In this document: positions 47,252 to 55,849 of the stretch, in pieces
Position numbering within the stretch: position 1 is the stretch's first letter
Layout of the letters: each line of letters opens with the position of its first letter
Notes under the pieces: generated by a model
Database searches by the model: none
Told to the model about the DNA's origin: nothing
The model's input: the letters and a program-made list of their open reading frames with translations, nothing else
Translations under genes and position numbers: made by a program
DNA from: Gammaproteobacteria bacterium
GTDB lineage: Bacteria > Pseudomonadota > Gammaproteobacteria > Arenicellales > UBA868
Direction: 5' to 3'
DNA length: 64,000 bases
NCBI GenBank assembly: GCA_022451485.1
Contig: JAKUQS010000005.1
Span: forward strand, 62,001 to 126,000

Positions 47252-47283
47252 CTGGATGGTTTCTATCTGAGGAGATAAAGAGA

Positions 47284-48426
47284 TTGAAGTTTGATACCAA
47301 GGTAGTACGTGCTGGCATTTCCCCTGACCCCACGACAGGGTCAATTCTGCCCCCAATTTATGAAACCGCCACTTACGTTCTCGAAGAGGTTGGCAAAGAT
47401 CGAGGCTTTGATTACACGCGCTCTTCGAATCCGACGCGACAGGTGTTGGAGGCGAATCTTGCAGCGATTGAAGGAGGGGAGTACGCCATCAGTTTTGCTA
47501 GTGGCATGTCAGCGGTTGATTCGGTATTAAAACTGGTCAGCGCCGGCGATCATGTTGTTGCCGGAGATGATGTTTACGGCGGAGTAACCCGCCATTTCGA
47601 CAACATCTTGGTTCGTTATGGCATCGACTTCACCTATGTCGATTCGACTCAGCCCGAAGCTGTTCGTGACGCGATCACTCCGAAGACCAAAATGCTGTGG
47701 CTTGAGACTCCAACCAATCCATTGCTGAAGATCACTGATCTTCATGCCATGGTAGCGATTGGCAAAGAACACGACCTTATCGTTGGCGTCGACTCGACGT
47801 TTGCTACACCGGTATTTCTGCGCCCGCTTGAGTTTGGTATCGATATTGTGATGCATAGTACGACTAAGTATTTGTCAGGACATAATCAGCTGATCGGTGG
47901 CGTATTGGTGACCAATCGGAAAGATCTGTTTGATCAGATGAAATACGTCCAGAAGACGATCGGGGCTGTTTCAAGTCCTTTCGACTGTTGGCTTAATCTG
48001 ATGGGACTCAAGACTTTACATTTACGCATGGCGCGACATGCTGAAACGGCCGGGAAGGTCGCCGCGTATCTTGAAGCGCATCCAAAGATCGAGCAGGTGC
48101 TTTACCCAGGACTTGCTTCTCATCCCCAACACGAGCTTGCCAAGGAGCAAATGTCGGGTTTCAGTGGCATGATTTCCTTCGAATTGACCGGAGGTACCGA
48201 GGCGGGGCGTCGCCTTATGAATGGCGTCAAACTCTTCGGTTTGGCCGAGAGCCTTGGTAGTGTGGAGACGATGATTACCCACCCGGCGACCATGACCCAC
48301 GCCGAGGTTCCAGTGGAGGATCGGCGAAAACGTGGGTTAAGTGACGGACTGGTCCGGCTATCTGTCGGGATTGAAGATCCGGAGGATATTCTCGACGATT
48401 TGGATCAGGCATTGGAAAAGGCCTAA
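47284..48426 (+). CDS. Cystathionine gamma-lyase (Cys/Met metabolism PLP enzyme), TTG start
   Basis: This 380-residue fold-type I PLP enzyme has Lys195 in HSTTKYLSGH, DYTRSSNPTR, FASGMSAVDSVL, DDVYGGVTRHFD, WLETPTNPLLKITD and the C-terminal ESLGSVETMITHPATMTHA. GAGGAG lies 7-12 bases before TTG 47284. Cystathionine gamma-synthase and beta-lyase share these motifs. Adjacency to a cystathionine beta-synthase gene supports gamma-lyase, yielding cysteine. Confidence 0.87.
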   Translation: MKFDTKVVRAGISPDPTTGSILPPIYETATYVLEEVGKDRGFDYTRSSNPTRQVLEANLAAIEGGEYAISFASGMSAVDSVLKLVSAGDHVVAGDDVYGGVTRHFDNILVRYGIDFTYVDSTQPEAVRDAITPKTKMLWLETPTNPLLKITDLHAMVAIGKEHDLIVGVDSTFATPVFLRPLEFGIDIVMHSTTKYLSGHNQLIGGVLVTNRKDLFDQMKYVQKTIGAVSSPFDCWLNLMGLKTLHLRMARHAETAGKVAAYLEAHPKIEQVLYPGLASHPQHELAKEQMSGFSGMISFELTGGTEAGRRLMNGVKLFGLAESLGSVETMITHPATMTHAEVPVEDRRKRGLSDGLVRLSVGIEDPEDILDDLDQALEKA

Positions 48427-49003
48427 ACCCAGACTCAGATAGCCAACTCGGTGACGGGAATTATGCAGACTGTTTTTCCGCGTTGAGTATTCGGCGTGTG
48501 CTGTCGACACCCATGGAGAGCAATTCGCGACCTCTCATGCCGCCGTGTTCTGTCGCGAGTCTTGGCCTGAGCCAGTTGGAGTGGTCCGCGGACCTAAAGC
48601 CAATCGAGTCCAGTCATGATTCCCGTGAGGGTAGTTCACGGATTTGAAATGGTTTCTTTTTCTGTGGCAGACTGATTTTGTTGGAGCGTATCGGATGATA
48701 CCTACCCTTCATCTATCTAAAGTGATAAGCGTTAGTCAGGATAACGGGTTATTCATGTCGGTTGCGATGGTCAGTCGGTAGATGCCGTGTCGTGGTTATG
48801 AAATAAGAATCGCGTGGCATTTAATCAGCAAGTAGTTGCGTAATCCACAACAGATTGCGCTATCCTGTGTCGCCTGACATGAGTACTTTGCTAGATAACA
48901 TTGTCGCCCCACGCTGCTTGCCGAATTTGTATTGCCGGTTTAGATCATGTGGTCGACGCAGACAGATTGGGCGTTATCGCCTCGCTATTCCCTAGAACTC
49001 GTT
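48427..49003. other. Intergenic region with a possible gene remnant
   Basis: No intact gene is visible in these 577 bases. On the minus strand 48461-48613 reads as about 50 open codons with protein-like composition (HSNWLRPRLATEHGG, then GRELLSMGV) ending in TAA, but no start or ribosome site and no family I recognise. A weak TTGCGT-19-TATCCT pair at 48836-48866 could be the promoter of the amine oxidase gene. Confidence 0.3.
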
Positions 49004-50251
49004 ATGCAATCGGTTTTTGATGTGGTGGTTGTTGGCGCCGGGGCGGCCGGATTGGCCGCCGCCAGAGACCTGATTGAGGCGGGGCTGAGTGTCATGGTGT
49101 TAGAAGGTTCCCACCGTATCGGTGGTCGCGCATTCACCGAACACCTTCCGGACGGTAGTCCGTTTGATTTGGGTTGCCACTGGATGCATTCGGCCAGCAT
49201 CAACCCATTTGTTGCCATTGCTGACCAGCTTGGATTCCGTTATGACATTCGCGAAGGGTATGGTCTGCAATTGGTGAACCAACACGGTGCATGGCTCGAT
49301 CACTCGGCCAAGGCGCGTTTGTCGCGGGCAAGTGATGAATGGACTCAGGCCATTAGAAGATCCTTCGATCAGGGTCTAGATCACTCTCTTTATGAAGCGA
49401 CTGATCAGGAAGGGGAGTGGCGGGATCTGCTGAATTACTGGGTTAGCCTTGACACGTCTGTTGATGTCGATCAGGTCGCGGTTGGTGACTTAATTAATTA
49501 CGTGGATACCAATGAGAACTGGCCGGTGATGGATGGCTATGGTGATTTAGTGGCGCATTGGGCAAGAGGGATTCCGGTCGCATTAAACTCAATCGTCACT
49601 GAAGTCGACTGGAGTCGCCAGGCTATTCGAGTGCGTTCTACTCGGGGCGACCTATCGAGTCGCTTCGTCGTAATGACGGTTTCCACAGGGGTTCTCAATG
49701 AAGATGTGATTCGTTTTATTCCGCATTTACCAACCAGCACACTAGATGCAATCGCAGGACTGCCGCTGGGCAACTACAACCGCATTCGGTTATCCATAGC
49801 AGCGACTCTCTTCGATACTGAAATACCAGAACGGATTGTGTCAATGCCTGTTGCTGACCAGCCGATGTCACTCAGCATTCGACCTTACGGTCGTGATTGT
49901 GTAATTGGACTGGTCGGTGGACGCTATGCCGATTACCTAGAGAAGGCAGGTCAAAAAGCATCGAGAGCAGTGGTCTTAGATCATTTGCGCCATGTCTTTG
50001 GTGGGGATTTGTTGCGCCATGTTAAGGGTGACCGCCAATCGGCCTGGCGCGGTGATCCATTAATTAAAGGTGCTTATTCGGCCGCAGCCCCCGGCCAATC
50101 ATTTCAACGTGCTGTGTTATCGCAGACGCTTCACGAGCGTTTGTTATTTGCCGGTGAGGCCACCTCACCTGATCAGTTCTCCACCTGTCATGGTGCGGCA
50201 CTGACGGGGCGTCGGGCCGCCGCTGAGATCATCTCGTTGTCGCAGCACTGA
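49004..50251 (+). CDS. Flavin-containing amine oxidase (monoamine oxidase family)
   Basis: The FAD motif FDVVVVGAGAAGLAAARDL with the following EGSHRIGGRAFTEHL, the SPFDLGCHWMH segment and the C-terminal LLFAGEATSPDQFSTCHGA are classic for the amine oxidase/polyamine oxidase family. I chose ATG 49004 (415 residues); a start at 48947 would add 19 unconserved residues, and neither has a strong ribosome site. No signal peptide, so cytoplasmic. It probably deaminates an amine in the pathway with the following HpaB-type hydroxylase. Confidence 0.83.
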   Translation: MQSVFDVVVVGAGAAGLAAARDLIEAGLSVMVLEGSHRIGGRAFTEHLPDGSPFDLGCHWMHSASINPFVAIADQLGFRYDIREGYGLQLVNQHGAWLDHSAKARLSRASDEWTQAIRRSFDQGLDHSLYEATDQEGEWRDLLNYWVSLDTSVDVDQVAVGDLINYVDTNENWPVMDGYGDLVAHWARGIPVALNSIVTEVDWSRQAIRVRSTRGDLSSRFVVMTVSTGVLNEDVIRFIPHLPTSTLDAIAGLPLGNYNRIRLSIAATLFDTEIPERIVSMPVADQPMSLSIRPYGRDCVIGLVGGRYADYLEKAGQKASRAVVLDHLRHVFGGDLLRHVKGDRQSAWRGDPLIKGAYSAAAPGQSFQRAVLSQTLHERLLFAGEATSPDQFSTCHGAALTGRRAAAEIISLSQH

Positions 50252-50330
50252 CAGAACCGGTAGTATCGATCTATAGTTCGAGAGTTTCGAGTGTTGATCG
50301 GTCGACACGTTACGACGAGGAACATAGCGC

Positions 50331-51899
50331 ATGATTCGCACAGGGGACGAATACAGAGATTCGATCCGCGATGGCCGGGAAGTCTGGATTAACGGTGAGC
50401 GGGTGGACGACGTAACCTGCCATCCAATGTTCAAGCCGCTAGTTGACGTACGCGCGCGAATTTATGATATGCAGCACGAGCGTCAGTTTTGTGATGTCAT
50501 GACCTATCAGGAAGGTGGAGATAGTTTCGCGGTTGGATTGAAACTCCCACACACGCAACAGGACTGGCACGACAAGCGAACTGCCACCGATCAGGTGTTA
50601 GATGAGGTTGGCGGTGTGGTCACTCGTGTGGGTGACGAAACCGTCGGTGAAATGTGGTCGCTCTACGATGGCCAGGAACTGCTTAACGAAGTCGATCCGC
50701 AGTACTCACAGAATATTCGAAACCATATTGCCAGCGTGATCGATACCGACCCATTTCATGTGTCCGCCAATACCGACCCCAAAGGAGATCGCTCTAAACG
50801 TCCGCAGGAACAAGATCCTGACATGTTACTGCACGTAGTCCGTGAAACTGATGCGGGTATCGTGGTGCGTGGTGCCAAATATGAAACCGCCGCCCCTTAC
50901 GCTAACCAGGCGTTTACCAAGCCGACGATTGCCAACTGGGGTAACGATGCGTTGTCCGATTATGCGGTTGGGTTTATTTGTGATTTAGGATCGCCAGGCA
51001 TTCGAATGATCTGCCGCACCGGGTTCGCTGGTCGTGGGTCGATCGAGGATTACCCGCTGAGTAATCGCTTTGATGAAGTGGATGCATTGGTGGTGTTTGA
51101 CGATGTGCTGATTCCCTGGGAGAACGTCCTTTTTTACCGTCATACTAAAGCGGCTGTCTACATTCGCTCCACGCTTCATCGATACAGCGCTTTCGCTTTT
51201 GTTCAGCGAAGTCTCCGCATGGCAGATTTCATGATCGGTGCCGCGTTGTTGAATGTTCGCCAGACCGGTCTCGACAAGCAACAGGCAGTGCAGGAAAAAT
51301 TGTCCCAGCTGGCAGTCTATCGAGAAGGTATTAATGCGCATCTCACGGCGGCGGTTGCAACGGCTGAGGAAAGCCCCGGCGGACTGCTAATGCCCAATCA
51401 GTCGCTTCTTTACACGGGGAGAGTGCATGCCGGGACGGGGTTACCGGCTATGATGCATATTGCCCGTGAACTTTGTGGCGGCCAGATCTGTGTAACGCCT
51501 GATGCCGCAAGTTTCCATCATCCTGAGACCGGTAAGTGGTTGAAGAAGTTTTACTCCATTAATGAAGAATGGCTGGCAGATGATCGCAGGAAGCTGCTGG
51601 TTTTCGCTCGCGACTTACTGAATTCGGACTACGCTGGTCACCGGCTTACTTTCCAATTGTTCGCACAGTCGCCCCCGTTTGCGAATCTTGCTGCGGTATA
51701 TCGTAATTTTGACTGGGGCGGCCCGTTTGCCTGTGTTACTCAGGCAGCTGGCTTGTCCAGTAACGTGACGGTAAAAGATCCGCCTGTCGCTGATAGCAGT
51801 GTCAAAGGATTGTTTTCCAGCGGACCACGGAGGCCATCTAAAAGCGCGACGCTATCTGAGGATAAGGGTGATGGTGCATCAACCAATCAGGCAATTTAA
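50331..51899 (+). CDS. 4-hydroxyphenylacetate 3-hydroxylase family (HpaB-type) FADH2-dependent monooxygenase
   Basis: The 522-residue protein has the HpaB-family start MIRTGDEYRDSIRDGREVWI with GERVDDVTCHPMFKP, the central GIVVRGAKYETAAPYANQ and VFDDVLIPWENVLFY, and a C-terminal RELCGGQICVTPD. Such enzymes hydroxylate phenols or related rings with reduced FAD from a separate reductase. No reductase is adjacent; flavin reductase-like genes occur at 1632 and 59412. GAGGAA precedes the ATG. The 3' end overlaps the RidA pseudogene. Confidence 0.88.
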   Translation: MIRTGDEYRDSIRDGREVWINGERVDDVTCHPMFKPLVDVRARIYDMQHERQFCDVMTYQEGGDSFAVGLKLPHTQQDWHDKRTATDQVLDEVGGVVTRVGDETVGEMWSLYDGQELLNEVDPQYSQNIRNHIASVIDTDPFHVSANTDPKGDRSKRPQEQDPDMLLHVVRETDAGIVVRGAKYETAAPYANQAFTKPTIANWGNDALSDYAVGFICDLGSPGIRMICRTGFAGRGSIEDYPLSNRFDEVDALVVFDDVLIPWENVLFYRHTKAAVYIRSTLHRYSAFAFVQRSLRMADFMIGAALLNVRQTGLDKQQAVQEKLSQLAVYREGINAHLTAAVATAEESPGGLLMPNQSLLYTGRVHAGTGLPAMMHIARELCGGQICVTPDAASFHHPETGKWLKKFYSINEEWLADDRRKLLVFARDLLNSDYAGHRLTFQLFAQSPPFANLAAVYRNFDWGGPFACVTQAAGLSSNVTVKDPPVADSSVKGLFSSGPRRPSKSATLSEDKGDGASTNQAI

Positions 51900-52253
51900 T
51901 ACGCGAGACACCTACTCTGAACAGTGTCTGGATAATAATTTGTGCGTGGCCAGGTCGGCCGGTATCTTGATAGCGCAAAGCGTATTGGTTTGGGTGATCC
52001 GGTAGCCTAGGAAAAATAAGCAATGGCCAATGTGAAACAACTTCTTGAAGCGGTTGGTAGTCAATTAGACCAAGTGTGCAAAATCGTGATTTACGTTACC
52101 CACATTGATTACCGTGATGTGGCTTACCCCGCTGTGGGTCGTTGGTTACGGGGTGTATATCCAGTGTCTACCGGTCTAGTGGTTTCTGCATTGGGGCATC
52201 CGGAGTGGTCGCTTGAAGTGGAGGTCACCGCGGTAATTCTGGATGAGTCCTAG
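51871..52253 (+). pseudogene. RidA/YjgF-family gene, decayed (internal deletion, frameshift and two stops)
   Basis: The first frame (ATG 51871) reads MVHQPIRQFNTRDTYSEQ and then LDNNLC, the typical start of a RidA-type subgroup, and stops at 52003-52005. A second frame shifted by two bases reads RIGLGDPVA, then TAG, two codons, TAA, and continues AMANVKQLLEAVGS through KIVIYVTHIDYR, WLRGVYPVSTGLVV and LEVEVTAVI to the stop at 52253. This is the family's second half. About ten codons are missing between the halves. The segment from ATG 52023 alone would give only 76 residues. RidA proteins clear reactive imines, which fits the amine-oxidising neighbours. Confidence 0.78.
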
Positions 52254-53415
52254 TGTGCTTGCATGCGCAACAATCGCTGGCCAAATGCCGATGACACAGA
52301 ACGAAACAACGCAAACCATTCGACTTTGGGAGACTCAGCGCCAGACTGATGGCGCTCCGTTGTCGTTGCCCCCTAAAGCGTATACCGACCCAGGGTTTTT
52401 CGCTCTCGAGGTGGAGTCTCTCTTCCGCCGGCAGTGGCTGTGTCTCGGTCGCGTCGACGAGATACCGGCGCCAGGTGATTTTTTCACACTGGATCTACTG
52501 GACGAACCTTTGCTGGTCGTTCGCGGCGATGATCATTGCGTTCGCGTTCTTTCGAATGTCTGTCGGCACCGAAACACGATAGTGGCCAGCGGCAGCGGCA
52601 ATGCGCGCCGATTTGTCTGTCCTTACCATTCATGGAGCTATCATCGAGATGGCACTCTTGACCGCGCTCCCAACGCGACACCAGACCAATTGGCGCTGTT
52701 AGACAACTGTCGTCTCGAGTGTCTTCGCAGTGAGATCTGGCAGGGATTCATCTACGTTAATCTTGATAACGAGGCTAGTCCTTTAGGACCGCGGTTGACC
52801 GCATTGGATATTTTGTTGCAGCGTTATCACACCGATACCATGCACCAGGTATTTTCAACCCAGGAGACGTGGGCGACTAATTGGAAAAGCCTGATTGAAA
52901 ACTTCATGGAGGGCTATCATCTATCGACGGTTCATCCCGAGACGTTGGCGCCCATGGCACCCACTCGCCTGTGTGAAAAACTGGATGGCGGACTCGATTG
53001 GACAGGTTACCGGGCACATTATCCCGAGAATTTTGACGCTGAAGTGGATAATCCAGACCTCACGCTCATGGAGCAGCGGTGCTCCACGCTGTTTTCTGTG
53101 CTTCCAGGCCAAGTAGTTTCGCAACGGGCCAATATGTTGGTTTACCTGGCACTTCAGCCACTTAATGCAAATGAGGTCTGTGTTCGTTGGGGGTTGTCAG
53201 TTTACGATCGGAATTTGTCGGCTGGACAGATTGATCAGTTTGTCGATGGGTGGAAGGCGATTAATCGCGAAGATCACTCCATACTTACTCGCGTGCAAGC
53301 TGGGCTTCGCTCTAGAAATGCCATCGCAGGGCCGTTGGGGAGAAGCGACCACGAGGGCACAGTGATTGATTTTCATAATTATTTGGCGAGACATTTGTTG
53401 ACGAGACGCAACTGA
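52243..53415 (+). CDS. Rieske non-heme iron oxygenase, alpha subunit (second copy)
   Basis: Rieske ligands are Cys107-x-His109 (VCRHRN) and Cys126-x2-His129 (CPYHSW). The iron site is in NWKSLIENFMEGYHLSTVHP. The 390-residue size suits a single-type oxygenase alpha subunit. The ATG at 52243 overlaps the end of the RidA remnant by 11 bases; ATG 52285 is an alternative. The protein differs widely from the Rieske oxygenase at 3485. No redox partner gene is adjacent. Confidence 0.87.
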   Translation: MSPSVLACATIAGQMPMTQNETTQTIRLWETQRQTDGAPLSLPPKAYTDPGFFALEVESLFRRQWLCLGRVDEIPAPGDFFTLDLLDEPLLVVRGDDHCVRVLSNVCRHRNTIVASGSGNARRFVCPYHSWSYHRDGTLDRAPNATPDQLALLDNCRLECLRSEIWQGFIYVNLDNEASPLGPRLTALDILLQRYHTDTMHQVFSTQETWATNWKSLIENFMEGYHLSTVHPETLAPMAPTRLCEKLDGGLDWTGYRAHYPENFDAEVDNPDLTLMEQRCSTLFSVLPGQVVSQRANMLVYLALQPLNANEVCVRWGLSVYDRNLSAGQIDQFVDGWKAINREDHSILTRVQAGLRSRNAIAGPLGRSDHEGTVIDFHNYLARHLLTRRN

Positions 53416-53586
53416 CCTTATGACTGTTTCTAGCGCGTCCTGCTGTACAGAATCCGAAGGGATAGGGGCGGTTATTGCTTCGTCGAGTATCGGTGTTGTG
53501 AGTCGCTGTGCATTTGTGCGCACGGGGCGGGGGCAGCACTTATGGGCGTCGGATTATTGCATTCATTAAATACCCATTGAAAATAA

Positions 53587-54342
53587 ATGTTTGATCTAAC
53601 CCGCAAAGTGGCCCTGGTTACCGGAAGTGGTCGAGGGCTCGGTTTTGAAATAGCCCAGGCTTTGGCTATGGCTGGTGCTACCGTTTTGGTGAACGGCAGG
53701 CGCAGTGTTCAGGTGACGCAGGCGGTTGAAAAGATCCAGGCGGTAGGCGGCACGGCTGAGTCGCTGATTTTCAACGTCGCCGATGAGACAGCGAGGGATA
53801 CCGCATTGACGAAAATCAAGCGTCTCCATGGTCGATTGGACATCCTGGTCAATAACGTTGGCATGCGGGATCGCCGCACCATCGATGAAGTCGAAGCGAC
53901 TGATTTTGAGGCCTTGTTGCAGGTTAACCTGACCGCCGTGTACGCACTGAGCCGTTCAGCAGCCACTTTCATGCGGGCCCAACACGCCGGGCGAATCATC
54001 AATATGAGTGCGCTTGCCTCGGCCGTTGGTTTGTCCCATGGGCCCAGTTACGCCGCCTCTAAAGGCGGTCTCGAAGCACTGACGCGCATGCTGTCCGTGA
54101 GCCTCGGCGAGTACGGCATCACAGTCAACGCGATTTCACCAGGGTATTTTGCAACGGAAACCAACGCGACCATGCAGGCCGATGATGCTCTTCGTCATAA
54201 GCTGGAGGGTAGGACCTCACTTGGGCGCTGGGGACAACCCCATGAGATTGCTGGGGCTGCCGTATTCCTGGCATCCGATGAGGCCTCCTATATTACGGGT
54301 CAAGTGTTAACCGTTGATGGAGGCTGTGTCTCCCACTTTTAG
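53587..54342 (+). CDS. Short-chain dehydrogenase/reductase (FabG/gluconate 5-dehydrogenase-like)
   Basis: The 251-residue SDR has TGSGRGLGFEIA, NNVGMRD, NMSALAS with the catalytic Ser, YAASKGG as YxxxK and the C-terminal SYITGQVLTVDGG. It follows the Rieske gene by 171 bases and is convergent with the next SDR. It could oxidise an alcohol or diol made upstream. Confidence 0.87.
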   Translation: MFDLTRKVALVTGSGRGLGFEIAQALAMAGATVLVNGRRSVQVTQAVEKIQAVGGTAESLIFNVADETARDTALTKIKRLHGRLDILVNNVGMRDRRTIDEVEATDFEALLQVNLTAVYALSRSAATFMRAQHAGRIINMSALASAVGLSHGPSYAASKGGLEALTRMLSVSLGEYGITVNAISPGYFATETNATMQADDALRHKLEGRTSLGRWGQPHEIAGAAVFLASDEASYITGQVLTVDGGCVSHF

Positions 54343-54386
54343 CCATGCCACTACGGCAGGTTGGTAAGGATTCCAGCCTAACGTGT

Positions 54387-55148
54387 CTATAAGAAGGTGG
54401 TGCCGCCGTCAACCATGATCGTCTGACCGGTGATAAATTTCGATGCATCGGACGCCAGAAATATGATGGTGCCAACCAGGTCATCTGTCTCCAGATTGGC
54501 TTGCAACGACTGGTTTTTCGCTATCACCTCGAGTGCTTTGTCGCGCTTCTCGCCCATATATTCGCTGGTGCCTTCCGTCAGCACCGCGCTTGGTGCGACC
54601 GCGTTGACACGAATCCAGTTGCGTCCGAGTTCACGAGCCAGGCTCCGAGTCATTCCAATGACCGCCGCCTTAGACATCGCATAGTCAAGCGCATAGGGCA
54701 TGCCATAAGTAGCCGCAAGTGAGGAGATGTTAATGACGCTCCCGCCTCCGGCATGCTGTATTGCGGGTACGCAGGCCTTACAGCATTGCCATATACCTTT
54801 GATATTGACATTCATCACTCGATCCCACTGTGTTTCGGGTATCTGGTTAAAGCGTCCACCGTCGATGTCGCCATAGAGCGCTGCGTTATTAACCAGACAG
54901 TCAATTCTTCCAAACGTTGCCACGGCCGCGTCGGCCATCGCTTGACAGCTCTCCATATCGGTAACGTCAAGGTCAAGACCAATTGCTTGCCCCCCAGCGG
55001 ATGTCACCGCATCAACCGTGGCATTCGTGTCCCGGATATCGGCGGCAACTACGCTTGCCCCTTGTTTCGCTATGGCTTCACAGTAGGCTCGACCAAGACC
55101 GCGCCCACCGCCGGTTACCACGATCACCTTGTTAGATAATTGCATCAT
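54387..55148 (-). CDS. Short-chain dehydrogenase/reductase
   Basis: TGGGRGLGRAYCEA, NNAALYG, NISSLAATYG, YAMSKAA (catalytic YxxxK) and KFITGQTIMVDGG mark a classical SDR of 253 residues. GAGGAG is 5 bases before the first of two consecutive ATG codons. It is downstream of the DNA glycosylase gene in the same direction, with a 113-base gap. Confidence 0.87.
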   Translation of the reverse strand: MMQLSNKVIVVTGGGRGLGRAYCEAIAKQGASVVAADIRDTNATVDAVTSAGGQAIGLDLDVTDMESCQAMADAAVATFGRIDCLVNNAALYGDIDGGRFNQIPETQWDRVMNVNIKGIWQCCKACVPAIQHAGGGSVINISSLAATYGMPYALDYAMSKAAVIGMTRSLARELGRNWIRVNAVAPSAVLTEGTSEYMGEKRDKALEVIAKNQSLQANLETDDLVGTIIFLASDASKFITGQTIMVDGGTTFL

Positions 55149-55261
55149 CCATTCTCCTCGTCAGTCAGTGTTCTGGTCTCCCATTTGAGAGACAACCCTG
55201 TTTTTGTTATTGATCAGGAGTCAGAGACAAATTGATTGTCGATTGACTCGAGTGACAGTCA

Positions 55262-55849
55262 CTAGTGGGTAACTCGCCGGTCATGTCGGTAGCAACTGAC
55301 CAGATGGTCATTTACCAAGCCTGTGGCCTGCATTAGGGCGTAACAGATGGTTGTACCGACAAAACAAAATCCGCTGCGCTTGAGCGCTCGGCTCATCGCA
55401 TCGCTTTTTGTAGTATTTGCAGGCACCTCGGATTGAGCCCTGAAGTGGTTGTCGACGGGCTTGCCGTCCACGAAATCCCACAGGAAAGTATTCAATGTAT
55501 AACCCCTTTCATAGAGGTTTAGCACTGCCTGTGCATTTTTTCGTATTGCATACAGTTTGAGTCGGTTTCGAATGAGGCCGCTATCGCGCAGTCTTGCCTC
55601 GATTGAGCGATCGGGCATTCGTGCAACGCACTCGATATTGAACTGGTGGAATCGTTTTCGGTAATGGTCGCGTTTTTTAAGTACCGTGATCCAGCTGAGA
55701 CCTGCTTGTTGCCCCTCCAGACACAACTGCTCGAATAAAGAGCGTTCATCATGCAGTGGTACTCCCCATTCGTCGTCATGGTAAGCGCGATACACCGGAT
55801 CTTCTCCACACCATGCACACCGTGTGAGTTGGGCGGTGGCCATGGTCAT
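55262..55849 (-). CDS. tag: DNA-3-methyladenine glycosylase I
   Basis: The 195-residue protein starts with RCAWCGEDPVYRAYHDDEWGVPLHDE and continues LFEQLCLEGQQAGLSWITVLKKR, then GFCFVGTTICYALMQATGLVNDH with His/Cys residues of the structural zinc site at both ends. It removes 3-methyladenine from alkylated DNA. The ATG overlaps the stop of the upstream SDR by 4 bases (ATGA), an odd metabolic partner for a repair gene, so expression is probably coupled. Confidence 0.93.
   Translation of the reverse strand: MTMATAQLTRCAWCGEDPVYRAYHDDEWGVPLHDERSLFEQLCLEGQQAGLSWITVLKKRDHYRKRFHQFNIECVARMPDRSIEARLRDSGLIRNRLKLYAIRKNAQAVLNLYERGYTLNTFLWDFVDGKPVDNHFRAQSEVPANTTKSDAMSRALKRSGFCFVGTTICYALMQATGLVNDHLVSCYRHDRRVTH

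Noticed and set aside
52023-52253. A stand-alone 76-residue RidA-like gene
   Set aside because: The missing N-terminal half is present just upstream in another frame with stops, so this is the 3' piece of a pseudogene.
55177-55196. Small hairpin between tag and the SDR at 54387 as a terminator
   Set aside because: Only five good pairs, and the T-rich stretch is on the wrong side for the minus-strand transcript.
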